A stretch of DNA of 64,000 bases from assembly GCA_016703005.1 (NCBI GenBank), contig JADJCX010000033.1, forward strand, positions 1 through 64,000, written 5' to 3'. Below the pieces are notes generated by a model. It had not been told where the DNA came from and did not search any database. It was given only the letters and a program-made list of their open reading frames with translations. Positions 9,571 through 18,460 of this stretch are shown piece after piece (within the stretch, counting starts at the first letter, position 1; every line of letters starts with the position of its first letter). The position numbers and the translations under genes are program-made. The stretch is from Flavobacteriales bacterium. GTDB taxonomy: Bacteria; Bacteroidota; Bacteroidia; Flavobacteriales_F; PHOS-HE28.

Positions 9571-12500
9571 GGCTTATCGGAAAGAGTGATATCGCCCATC
9601 AGTTCCACTTCGCGATCGTCGATGAAGCGTACCTGCATCGTGTAGGCGTAAACGTCCTGCTGGCTCAACTGCCCGCGGTAGTAACCGTCCCAGCCGATGC
9701 GTACGTCGTTGCTCTCGAACACCAGCTCGCCCCAGCGGTTGTAGATCCGCATGTTGAAGTCTTCCACGAACCGCACGAAGGGGTAGAATACGTCGTTGCT
9801 CAGGTCGTTCGGGTCGTAGCCACCACCGCCGCTGCCATTGGGGTTCGGCGTGAAGCCGGTCGGGATGGTGATGTCGTAGATCGGTGTGATCTCAACGTTC
9901 TGTATCACGGAGCCGCTGCAGCCGTTCGCATCGGTAACCGTGAGCGTTACGGCGAAGACACCGATGTTGTCATAGATGTGTTCCGTGTCCTGATCAGTGC
10001 TGGTGTTGCCATCGCCGAATGTCCACTCGTAGCCGGTGGGTGCGCCGGGACTTTGGTCGGTGAACGCGATCGGCTGGTTAGCGAAGTCCGTGAGGTACGT
10101 GCTCGCGCTGAAGGCAGCGGTGGGCGAGGGGTAGGCCGTGACAAGTCCGGTGTTCACCGCAGTAGCGCTGCAGCCGTTCGGCGTGGTCACCGTAAGGCTC
10201 ACATTGAAGATGCCGGCGCCGTACGTGTACGTCGGCGCCATGTCGGTGCGCGAGTTGCCATCGCCGAACTGCCAGAGGTAGCTGACCTGTTGTGTGGTGA
10301 GGCTATCGGGCATTTGCACGGTGAGCGGGGAGCAGCCTTCAGCGATCACTGGAGGAAGGGTGATGGTCGGAGGCACGTCGAGGATGAGTTGTACGCTTCC
10401 GTTAAGCATGTTGCCACACTGGTCCGTTACGATCACATCGAGCGTTTGGTTCGCATTTACCGGCACGGTGAAGGGTCCATTGCCTGTTGCATTCAGCTGC
10501 GGCCAGGTGATGGTATAGTTACCGGGGTAGTTGTTCAGTGTGGCGCTCACTGTTGCGGTTTCACCGGGGCAGGCGATGGTGTCGCCGTAGACGTCAAGGT
10601 TCGCGAGGGCGAGGTTGAGCACGGTCACCTGCTCGAAGAGGACCGGGGAGTTGCAGCCGTTGCCGTCGGTGGCACTCACCGTCACCGTTTGCGTTGCCGG
10701 GAAGGAGTAGGTGATGGGCGAGCCCATGCCGATACCGTTCCATGTTATGATGTAGCTGCCCGTACCACCGCTGGCTTGCGCGGTCATTACCGTAGGAGCG
10801 TTGACGCAAACCGTATCGGGTACCTGCGCGATAAGTGCGATCGGCGCCGGTGCAGTCAGTGTGGCGCTGGCCTGTGCGGTGCATCCGTTCGCATCGGTGA
10901 TCACCACAATGAAGTTGCCTGTGCCCAGTCCGATCGCTATCGGGCCCGTTTGGCCGTTGGCATTGGCGCTCCACTGATAGGTGTAACCCGGTACACCGCC
11001 GGTGGCTGTCACCGTCGCCGAACCGTTGTTCGTGTTGGCGCAGGTGGGGTCCATGGTGGTCATGCTCGCACTCGCCAGCGGTGGCGGCTGCGGCACGAAG
11101 GCGCTCAAGGTCATCGAGCAACCGAACTGGTCCGTTACCAGCACCGACCACGTTCCGCTCGGCAGACCGGTCGCGGTGCTCGTCGTTTGTGCAGCGGCGT
11201 CGTTCCAGAGGTACGAGTTGCCGGGGATGTTGGGTGTGTAGATCGCGGTGCCGGTGCTTCCGCCGTTGCACACCACACCGCTCACAATGATGTTCGCGTT
11301 CTGGAAAGTGGTGGGCAGCGTGATCACTACCGTGTCCACGTCTTGTGGACAGGTGGTATTACCCGTTGTGCTGAGGTATAGTGTAGCGCTACCAGCGGCG
11401 ATCTCGGCCGCGCTCGGTGTGTACTGCGGACTGAGCCCGCCACCGAAGTAGGTGCCACCGCCACCGGTCCACACGCCACCGGTCGCATTCACTACACTGC
11501 CGGTCAACTGCAACGGGAACGTGCCGTTGCATACGATCTGGTCAGGGCCTGCCTGCGCGGTGTTCGGCTGGCCGGAGGCTTGCACGGTCGCGTTCGCGGT
11601 GGCGGGTGCGCAGCCGTTGGCGTCGGTCACTTGCACGCTATAGTTACCGGCACCTACCGTGATCGAGGGCGTTGTTGCGCCGTTGCTCCAGAGGTACTGG
11701 TAAGGCTGCGTACCACCGGTAACGGTGATGCTCACGCCGCCATTCCCTTGTCCAGCACAGCTCTCGTTCACCGCCTGCACGTTGCTGATCGCGATGGCCT
11801 GCGGTGCCGTGATGCTCACGCTCATCGTCGTGTCACAGCCCAGTGGGTCGGTCACCGTCACGTTGTAATTGCCTGCACCAAGACCTGTCGCCGTAGCGGT
11901 GTTCTGCACTGGGTTGGTATTCCACTGGTAGGTCAGTGCCGGGTTGTTCGGCAGGAAAGAGGCTGACCCGTTGTTGCCACCATTGCATGTTGCGTTAACC
12001 CCGGTCACCGCAGCGCCCGCGAAAGCGTTCGCATAGTTCACATGCACGGTGTCCACATCCGGTGGACAGCCCCCATTGCCGGTGGCGGTGAAGTACAGAT
12101 CAACACCGCCGCCGTTGATCTCACCCGCAGTGGGCACGTACTGCTGTAGGCCACCATTGCCGATGAAGCTTCCGTTGCCGCCCGTCCAATACACTCCGGT
12201 GCTGCTCTGCGACGAGCCGCTTACGATCGTGCTGCCGCCCATGCACACGGTGATGTTGTTCCCACCGTTGGCGATCGGGGGCGGCGTGGTGCCCACCGAT
12301 ACCGTTGCCGGTGCGCTCACGCAACCGTTACCATCGCTAACGATAACGGTGTAGTTGCCCGCGCCTACGTTGATGCTGTCGCTGTTCTGTGGCAGGGTGC
12401 CCCAATTGTATTGGTATGGCGCCGTGCCCTCCGTCACATCCACGCTCACGCTGCCGTCGTTCATACCGACACAGCTCTCATCAGTGCTTTGCGCTGCAAT

Positions 12501-13661
12501 GAAGATCCCGTCGATCACGGTGACGTTGTACACGTAGATCTGGAACGCCGGGATCGGGCATGCACCGTCATCCACCGTTACGATGAACGGATAGAATCCG
12601 CTGGTGCCTTGCGAGCCAATCCAGCATACGGTGCAGGTGATCGGGTTCGTGCCGGTGAAACTGAAGGTCGCTCCGGGCAGGCTCTGCTGCACGTTGGTCA
12701 CAGCGTCCAGGATATTGTTGGCGTTCGCGTCGCTGATGATGAAGTCGAAACAGATATTCCCGCTCTCGCATACCTGGATCGAGTTCGGGCCGGTCTGCAC
12801 CGCTGCACCGCTCACGCTTCCGATCACACCGGTGCTCGCGTCCGGTGGTACGTTGCTGCACGGATAGGCGATGAACTGCATGTCGCGCATCACACTGCCC
12901 AACCAGTTGCCCAGACTATCGTAGCTGTTCACCTCAACCACCACCACCCAGTTGCCCGCCAACGTTGGCGTGAAGTTGATAAGGCCTGTTTGCGGGTCCA
13001 GGGTGAGGCCTGTGATCGGCTGGGCAGGGGAGTAGGGCGCTACATAGGTGATCGGCGCAGCGCCTGCACCCATTGCTTGGATCAACGTGTAGGTGAGCGA
13101 ATCGCTCTCCGGATCGAACGCGCCCAAGCTGTAGCTCACCGGATAGTTCAAGCACACATAAGGGCTCGCGATGCTGGTGAACTGCGGTGAATCCTCGCAC
13201 ACACCGCTTGAGTTGTCCAATACGGCCTGCACGTACATCTCTTCATTGTTCGGGCTCACCAGGTTGCTGATCGCCGCGTTGCGGTTCGCCAACGACCAAC
13301 TCACCGTCCATGCGTTGCACGGAGGCAAGGTCACCGTCGTCGTGTAACTGTACTGTTCAATGCCGGGCAGGTTACCGCCGTTGCAGGTGCTGTTCGGCAG
13401 TTGGAGGTCGCAGAGCTGGCTCAACTCAACGCCATTGGGGGTGTTCACCGTTTGGGTGAAGTTGCCGCACGGGCTGTCGAAGTTGACGTCGAAGTTGTTG
13501 TTCAGTTGCACCCCGAAGCAATCGCGATAGATGATCAGGGTGATCTCGTACTGGTTGTTGCCAAGGCATTCCCAGTAGATCTCTCCGCCGCTGATGTGCG
13601 TGGCGTTCGTATTACTGGCGAAAGCGAGAAGTAGAACGATGGTGGGTAGAATTCGCCTCAT
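9567..13661 (-). CDS. Giant SprB/PKD-repeat surface protein with type B T9SS sorting domain
   Basis: 1364 residues. A signal peptide (MRRILPTIVLLLAFASNTNA) precedes the domain THISGGEIYWECLGNNQYEI...YRDCFG that opens many Bacteroidota adhesins. From about residue 380 to 960 there are repeated units ending GAGNYTVIVSDGNGC or GLGAGNYNVTVTDPLGC, which match SprB repeats, interleaved with blocks of the type VWTGGNGSF. Two PKD domains follow (YLWQFGDGNS and YEWTFGDGNT). The last 90 residues (TIPTGFTPNPNG...MRIYNRWGELVFES...GWDGYYRG) are the gliding-motility-associated C-terminal domain used for T9SS export. It is intact and overlaps the porP gene. Likely a surface adhesin or filament; binding partner unknown. 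Confidence 0.92.
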   Translation of the reverse strand: MRRILPTIVLLLAFASNTNATHISGGEIYWECLGNNQYEITLIIYRDCFGVQLNNNFDVNFDSPCGNFTQTVNTPNGVELSQLCDLQLPNSTCNGGNLPGIEQYSYTTTVTLPPCNAWTVSWSLANRNAAISNLVSPNNEEMYVQAVLDNSSGVCEDSPQFTSIASPYVCLNYPVSYSLGAFDPESDSLTYTLIQAMGAGAAPITYVAPYSPAQPITGLTLDPQTGLINFTPTLAGNWVVVVEVNSYDSLGNWLGSVMRDMQFIAYPCSNVPPDASTGVIGSVSGAAVQTGPNSIQVCESGNICFDFIISDANANNILDAVTNVQQSLPGATFSFTGTNPITCTVCWIGSQGTSGFYPFIVTVDDGACPIPAFQIYVYNVTVIDGIFIAAQSTDESCVGMNDGSVSVDVTEGTAPYQYNWGTLPQNSDSINVGAGNYTVIVSDGNGCVSAPATVSVGTTPPPIANGGNNITVCMGGSTIVSGSSQSSTGVYWTGGNGSFIGNGGLQQYVPTAGEINGGGVDLYFTATGNGGCPPDVDTVHVNYANAFAGAAVTGVNATCNGGNNGSASFLPNNPALTYQWNTNPVQNTATATGLGAGNYNVTVTDPLGCDTTMSVSITAPQAIAISNVQAVNESCAGQGNGGVSITVTGGTQPYQYLWSNGATTPSITVGAGNYSVQVTDANGCAPATANATVQASGQPNTAQAGPDQIVCNGTFPLQLTGSVVNATGGVWTGGGGTYFGGGLSPQYTPSAAEIAAGSATLYLSTTGNTTCPQDVDTVVITLPTTFQNANIIVSGVVCNGGSTGTAIYTPNIPGNSYLWNDAAAQTTSTATGLPSGTWSVLVTDQFGCSMTLSAFVPQPPPLASASMTTMDPTCANTNNGSATVTATGGVPGYTYQWSANANGQTGPIAIGLGTGNFIVVITDANGCTAQASATLTAPAPIALIAQVPDTVCVNAPTVMTAQASGGTGSYIITWNGIGMGSPITYSFPATQTVTVSATDGNGCNSPVLFEQVTVLNLALANLDVYGDTIACPGETATVSATLNNYPGNYTITWPQLNATGNGPFTVPVNANQTLDVIVTDQCGNMLNGSVQLILDVPPTITLPPVIAEGCSPLTVQMPDSLTTQQVSYLWQFGDGNSRTDMAPTYTYGAGIFNVSLTVTTPNGCSATAVNTGLVTAYPSPTAAFSASTYLTDFANQPIAFTDQSPGAPTGYEWTFGDGNTSTDQDTEHIYDNIGVFAVTLTVTDANGCSGSVIQNVEITPIYDITIPTGFTPNPNGSGGGGYDPNDLSNDVFYPFVRFVEDFNMRIYNRWGELVFESNDVRIGWDGYYRGQLSQQDVYAYTMQVRFIDDREVELMGDITLSDKP

Positions 13662-14105
13662 GTGCCCCTGTTGCAGGCTCCGTACATGGAGTTTGCATGG
13701 GGTCGTACCGTCTATCGGGGGCGGATGTTCGCATGATTCGACGAGTTCCGTTTGTGCTTCGATGAAGACGGTCAGTCACATCGAGCGACCCTTGTGGGGC
13801 TGTGCATCTCTATGCTATGAAGCCCGCCGATCACGTTCGACGAGCTTCGCGAGCAAAGGTTCCGTTGTGCGTGAAAGATCCGGGATACGCGGAAAGCGAT
13901 ACTGCTTGAGCGCCCGTGCCACCCTTCAATTTTCGCAACGGTCGATGTCCGGGCTTCAGCAGGTCGCGCATCCCGTTGGTCGAATTGCTGAGAGATGAGC
14001 GGCATGATCGCTTGGATCCACCGGTCGGTCGCCGGTAGTTTCGCCGGGCCGGTGCATACTCCAGCGATGGGTCCGGCATCCACTGCACGAACCACATCAC
14101 ACAGC
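13662..14105. other. Divergent intergenic region between adhesin and metalloprotease genes
   Basis: The 444 bases separate two divergent T9SS cargo genes. Apart from one -7-like promoter for the metalloprotease (14036-14045) I see no ORF with family features, no hairpin with a T-run and no repeat. It could hold longer regulatory leaders for both genes. Confidence 0.5.
14036..14045 (+). promoter_or_regulatory. Putative -7 element for the metalloprotease gene
   Basis: TAGTTTCGCC, 60 bases before the chosen ATG at 14106. The same ten bases occur before the SpoIID-like gene at 38405. Confidence 0.45.
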
Positions 14106-16361
14106 ATGCGATATATCCTCATCAGCTTCCAGTTAGCCTTGTTCACCACTACCGTTCTGGCCCAGTCCGGGCCCGGACAAGTCGCCCAGCGTATCGGGGA
14201 TCTTCGTGGTTCCGGTGGGACTTTCCAACCGGTCACGCTCTTCGCGGAGGCTTCGCGAACAGCCGCCACCGATGCATTGTGGGATCGCACGATAGCGGAT
14301 GCGGAGGTGTTGCAGTTGCAACTGGCTGGTGCTGCTGCTCTGTTGCTGGAGGGCCCTGCGTTGGTTGCTTTCGAACTCCCCTTCTGGAACGGCACGGTCA
14401 TTCTCGATGTGGAACGCGTGTCCATCGCAACGGACGATTTCTCCGTGGTGCAAGCGAGTTCAGGTGCTCCGGTCGTTGCATCCCCGGGCCTTCACTTTCG
14501 TGGAGTGCAACGTGGCGAGCCCGGTTCAGTGGTTTCCATCAGCGTGTTCGGCAACGAAGTGATGGCGTTGATCAGCACGAATGAGGGCAACCTTGAGCTG
14601 GGTCGGCTGGAAGGCGCCGCTGAGGGGGTCCATGTACTGTACCGCAGTGCTGATCTGTTCGACAAGTCGGGGCCTGCATGCAGTACGGAGGATGATGGTC
14701 TTCCGTATGCCACGGACCTGCTCGAGCCCGGGTATCCCAAAACCGTGAAATGCGTGCGTTTTTATTGGGAAGTGAACTACGACATCTTCCAGGGTAAAGG
14801 CAGCGTCGCCAATGCCACCAGTTACGTTACCGGCCTGTTCAACCAAAGCGCGACGCTTTACGCGAACGATGGTATCAGCGTGTTACTTCAGGAGGTTTTC
14901 GTGTGGGACGTGCCCAGCCCCTACACCGGCACGACCACAAGCGCATTGCTCACTCAGTTCGGCGACTACCGCACCAGTTTCAACGGGGACCTGGCACACC
15001 TGCTTGGCTATGTTGGCAACGGTGGTGTCGCTTGGCTCAATGGATTGTGCAATAGCCAAGCGCGCTACAAAATGGCGTACAGCGATGTCAACAGCACATT
15101 CCAGAACGTGCCTGTGTACAGTTGGAGCGTTGAAGTGGTAACCCACGAGCAGGGGCATTTAATGGGATCGAAACACACGCATGCGTGTGCATGGAACGGT
15201 AACAACACCGCTATCGATGGATGTGGGCCAGCGGCCGGTTACACCGAAGGTGCATGTGCGGCAGGGCCGGTACCATCGTCGGCCGTGGGCGGAACCATAA
15301 TGAGCTATTGTCATTTGATCGGCGCGGGTATCAACTTCAACAACGGTTTCGGTCCGCAGCCCAAGACATTGATCACCAATAATGTCAATGGTGCAGCGTG
15401 CCTCACAGCATGTGTTGCGCCACCTGTTTGTGGTGTTCCCACGGGCTTGAGCACTAGCAGTATCACCAGCACTTCGGCGTCCTTGACATGGGCCGCCGTG
15501 GCGGGTGCGACCAGTTACACCCTGCAATGGAAACCGACCACCGCGACCATTTTCAACACGGTCACTGGTTTGACCACCACGACCCACACGCTTAGCGGGC
15601 TTGCCCCGAACACAGCGCACCATTTCCAAGTGCTTGCGGTATGTGCTAGCGGCTCCTCAACGTACTCATCGCTCACGGCGTTCACGACCATGGGCGGTAG
15701 CTGCAGTGATGTCTACGAGCCCAATGGCACGAACTCCACTGCGGTGGTCGTTCCGGTGAACAGCATCCTTTCCGGTAAGATCGGCGCCGATGGTGATATT
15801 GATTGGTACCGCTTCAGCAACACCACTACACAACGCAACATCAAGGTCTCGCTCACCAACCTGCCGGCGAACTACCAGTTGCGTCTGTACCGGAGCAATA
15901 CGCTTTTGGCCACTTCCGCGAACACGGGCACCACCAGTGAGCAGATCATCTACAACACCTCCACAGTGGCTACCAACTACAAAGTGAAGGTGAACGGTGC
16001 CTCCGGGGCCTTCAGCGCAACGCAGTGCTACACGCTCACCGTGCAGATCGGCCAGTCGCCGTTCAGCATGCAAGGAATGGAGGGCGGTGACACGGAGCCC
16101 ATGGTCGAGGATGATGTCATCAGCATCTACCCGAACCCGGCCAGCGATGTGGTGAACATTGTTCTGCCAGCGTCGGAAGTCCCGTCAACGATCGATGTGC
16201 TCGATGCCACTGGTCGGGTGGTCGATTCCTTCGGCAGTGGCGCCATTGATGTCACCACACGGTTGACGTTCGACATGAGCGACAAGCCTGAAGGCATGTA
16301 TCTGGTGCGTGTCGTGCAGGGCGATGAAAGCACTCTTCATCGTCTTGTGGTCGCACACTGA
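14106..16361 (+). CDS. Secreted reprolysin-like zinc metalloprotease with fibronectin III and type A T9SS domain
   Basis: 751 residues from ATG 14106, chosen because it begins the signal peptide MRYILISFQLALFTTTVLAQ; the upstream extension to 13995 is not signal-like. An N-terminal propeptide-like region is followed by the catalytic domain with HEQGHLMGSKH (His347, Glu348, His351, His357), a HExxHxxxxxH zinc site with the later Met-turn candidate GGTIMSYCH. A fibronectin type III domain (CGVPTGLSTSSITSTSASLT onward), a pre-peptidase-type beta domain (DVYEPNGTNSTA, DIDWYRF) and a sorting domain (ISIYPNPASDVVNIVLP) complete it. It should be an extracellular or surface-bound protease. The gene is intact and ends at a strong terminator. 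Confidence 0.92.
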   Translation: MRYILISFQLALFTTTVLAQSGPGQVAQRIGDLRGSGGTFQPVTLFAEASRTAATDALWDRTIADAEVLQLQLAGAAALLLEGPALVAFELPFWNGTVILDVERVSIATDDFSVVQASSGAPVVASPGLHFRGVQRGEPGSVVSISVFGNEVMALISTNEGNLELGRLEGAAEGVHVLYRSADLFDKSGPACSTEDDGLPYATDLLEPGYPKTVKCVRFYWEVNYDIFQGKGSVANATSYVTGLFNQSATLYANDGISVLLQEVFVWDVPSPYTGTTTSALLTQFGDYRTSFNGDLAHLLGYVGNGGVAWLNGLCNSQARYKMAYSDVNSTFQNVPVYSWSVEVVTHEQGHLMGSKHTHACAWNGNNTAIDGCGPAAGYTEGACAAGPVPSSAVGGTIMSYCHLIGAGINFNNGFGPQPKTLITNNVNGAACLTACVAPPVCGVPTGLSTSSITSTSASLTWAAVAGATSYTLQWKPTTATIFNTVTGLTTTTHTLSGLAPNTAHHFQVLAVCASGSSTYSSLTAFTTMGGSCSDVYEPNGTNSTAVVVPVNSILSGKIGADGDIDWYRFSNTTTQRNIKVSLTNLPANYQLRLYRSNTLLATSANTGTTSEQIIYNTSTVATNYKVKVNGASGAFSATQCYTLTVQIGQSPFSMQGMEGGDTEPMVEDDVISIYPNPASDVVNIVLPASEVPSTIDVLDATGRVVDSFGSGAIDVTTRLTFDMSDKPEGMYLVRVVQGDESTLHRLVVAH

Positions 16362-16382
16362 CCTGCGCGGATCCCAGCGAAG

Positions 16383-16406
16383 AAACCCCTGACATGTCAG
16401 GGGTTT
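16383..16406 (+). terminator. Hairpin terminator after the metalloprotease gene
   Basis: AAACCCCTGA pairs with TCAGGGGTTT around the four-base centre CATG, a perfect palindrome of 24 bases followed by CCTT, 22 bases after the stop. The A-run and T-run flanks suggest it works in both directions. Confidence 0.85.
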
Positions 16407-16552
16407 CCTTCGTTCGTGCCGGGAACTCGTCAAATGAATGGTTACTTCCGCATGGTCAAGTGCCGGATCCGCAAGGCGATGCTGCTCTGTAGCCCGTTAC
16501 TGACTTTGGTCAGCAAGGAGGCAGGTACTTTCCCCGGACCAGCCCCTGAGCC

Positions 16553-17014
16553 ATGCGCACCGAGATCCTTGCCCGAGCAACCAGCACCCCTGCCGCCACC
16601 CGCAAGCGCATCGTGGTGGAGCCGCTCACCTTGGTGCGCTGGAGCATAGCCCTGTGCTACATCTGGTTCGGCGCGCTCAAGTTCTTCCCGGGCCTCAGCC
16701 CTGCCGAGGTCTTGGCGGCCAAAACGATCAACGCACTGTCGCTCGGTCTTATCCATGGACAAGTGGCCGTGGTCCTGCTCGCCTGTTTGGAATGCGCCAT
16801 TGGCTTGGCGCTTCTTACGCGTTTCGGCTCGCGTGTGGGGCTCCACGTGCTGCTCGCGCACATGCTGTTCACGTTCTCGCCGCTTTTCCTCTTTCCGGAT
16901 ATCTGCTTCACCCAAGCTCCGTTCGCGCTCACGTTGGTCGGGCAATACATCATCAAGAACTTGGTGATCGCCAGCGTGGCGTGGATGATCCTTAAGCAGG
17001 ATAAACCTCGCTGA
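16553..17014 (+). CDS. DoxX-like small membrane protein
   Basis: 153 residues with four hydrophobic segments, the first within LTLVRWSIALCYIWFGALKFFPGLSPAE. The WFGxLKFF motif and the four-helix length match the DoxX/DoxD-like family of the cytoplasmic membrane, whose members are linked to quinone or thiol redox work, although most have no proven activity. A -7-like TACTTTCC lies at 16526-16533. The gene is followed by another small membrane protein 64 bases on. Function remains unproven here; the family call rests on the first helix. Confidence 0.65.
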   Translation: MRTEILARATSTPAATRKRIVVEPLTLVRWSIALCYIWFGALKFFPGLSPAEVLAAKTINALSLGLIHGQVAVVLLACLECAIGLALLTRFGSRVGLHVLLAHMLFTFSPLFLFPDICFTQAPFALTLVGQYIIKNLVIASVAWMILKQDKPR

Positions 17015-17078
17015 AACGATCATCGCTTTCGCTGCACATTGCTCTTGGGATATAGCTTTCGCAGCAACCCTCCGCCTT

Positions 17079-17348
17079 ATGGGATCCCAACGGCCATCGG
17101 CAAAGCGCTCCAACCTCATTCTCTGGATAGTAGTGCTCATTGCCATCGTTGCGCTGATCGTCGATCTGTTCGATGGGTACACCCCAAAGACCCTTACCTC
17201 ATTGGGGCTGGTCATCGGTTTAGGAGCAGTACTCGGCGGCCGGCTCACCGGAATGAGAGCCTTCACATGGTTGTCCATCGCAGGCTTCTTGATGTGTGTT
17301 GGCAACGCGGTATACCGCGCTGCGTTGCACCAAGGGTGGATCGGTTGA
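17079..17348 (+). CDS. Small membrane protein of unknown function
   Basis: 89 residues with a basic N terminus (MGSQRPSAKR) and about three hydrophobic helices: LILWIVVLIAIVALIVDLF, LTSLGLVIGLGAVLGG and FTWLSIAGFLMCVGNAVY. I recognise no family. A -7-like TAGCTTTCGC at 17053-17062 stands 16 bases before ATG, supporting the gene and its start. It ends 4 bases before the convergent pirin gene's stop at 17353, with no terminator between them. Confidence 0.6.
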   Translation: MGSQRPSAKRSNLILWIVVLIAIVALIVDLFDGYTPKTLTSLGLVIGLGAVLGGRLTGMRAFTWLSIAGFLMCVGNAVYRAALHQGWIG

Positions 17349-17352
17349 TCCC

Positions 17353-18351
17353 TCAATCCTCCAAGAACCCGAATTTCCCTGCTTTATAGTCGTTGATCGC
17401 CTGGTGGATCTCCTCTTCGGTGTTCATCACGAAGGGGCCGTAGTTGACGTACGGCTCGTTCAGCGGTTCGCCGCTCAGTACAAGCAGGATGCACTTGCTC
17501 GTTACCTGGATGCGTATCGCACCGGCTTCGTTCCTCAACTGCACGTAATGGTTCTCCGCGGCCGCTGTGCCGTTCACGGTGATCGCACCGTCCACCACCA
17601 GAATGCCGGTGTTGTAGTTCGCCGGCAGCTGGAAGTTCACATCAGCGCCCGCGTTCAAGTGCATATCGTACATGTGGATGGGCGAGTACGCGCTCGCGAT
17701 GCCCTTCACACCTTCGTACTCGCCGGCCACCACGTGAACGGTGCCTGCGCCTTTGGGCAGCGTCACCTTCGGCTTCGTCGTGTGCGCGATGCTCTGGTAC
17801 TTCGCAGGCACCATCTTGTGCTTCTTCGGGAGATTGATCCACAACTGCAGCATTTCGAACGCACCACCGGTTTTGTTGAATGTTTGCTCGTGGTATTCCT
17901 TGTGCAGCACCCCCCCGCCGGCCGTCATCCACTGGATGTCGCCCGGGTGGATGATGCCGTGATTGCCCTTGCTGTCGTGGTGCTCCACACTGCCCTTGTA
18001 GGCGAAGGTGATCGTCTCGATGCCACGGTGCGGATGTACCCCCACGCCTTGCGAGATGTCGCTCGGCGGGAAGTTCACCTCGGCGTTGAAGTCCAACAGG
18101 AAGAAGGGGCTCATGCGCTCTTCGAACCCCTTCCCGTTCGGGAAATAGTTCATCACCTTGAAGCCATTGCCCACCATGTGCGTATTGGTAGGAGAGAGCA
18201 CGCCCTCCACACCGCGCCCGCCTACCGGTGGGGCGGGCGGTCCGCTATCGCCAAGATTCTCAATGGCTTTTGCTGTTCCGCTCAAGGCACCACCGACAAA
18301 GGCCAGTGCAGTGCCGAGAAATCCGCGTTTCAGGAATTCCTTGCGTTCCAT
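17353..18351 (-). CDS. Pirin family bicupin with an export-signal-like N terminus
   Basis: 332 residues. Pirins are bicupin metal proteins; the first cupin shows the family metal site in GVHPHRGIETITFAYKGSVE together with HHDSKGNHGIIHPGDIQWM and the glycine-rich TAGGGVLHKE. The second cupin is at about residues 220-300. Most pirins are cytosolic and about 230-290 residues long. This one begins MERKEFLKRGFLGTALAFVGGALSG, which looks like a Tat-type export signal (KRGFLG, then a hydrophobic stretch ending before AKA), though without two consecutive arginines. I infer a periplasmic quercetinase-like or redox protein; the substrate is unknown. Confidence 0.85.
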   Translation of the reverse strand: MERKEFLKRGFLGTALAFVGGALSGTAKAIENLGDSGPPAPPVGGRGVEGVLSPTNTHMVGNGFKVMNYFPNGKGFEERMSPFFLLDFNAEVNFPPSDISQGVGVHPHRGIETITFAYKGSVEHHDSKGNHGIIHPGDIQWMTAGGGVLHKEYHEQTFNKTGGAFEMLQLWINLPKKHKMVPAKYQSIAHTTKPKVTLPKGAGTVHVVAGEYEGVKGIASAYSPIHMYDMHLNAGADVNFQLPANYNTGILVVDGAITVNGTAAAENHYVQLRNEAGAIRIQVTSKCILLVLSGEPLNEPYVNYGPFVMNTEEEIHQAINDYKAGKFGFLED

Positions 18352-18460
18352 GGAGTGAATAGTTGGGAGTACGAGCGAAAATTAGCATGTGGCATTGCAG
18401 TTGAACACACACGTCCCATCACCGCATGAGCAGGAGCGATTGACTTGTCAAACGGCAATA

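Noticed and set aside
9531..11381. 616-residue plus-strand open frame
   Set aside because: It is antisense to the intact SprB/PKD gene, has no family motif, and its composition (Val, Arg, His rich) is what a reversed GC-rich gene gives.
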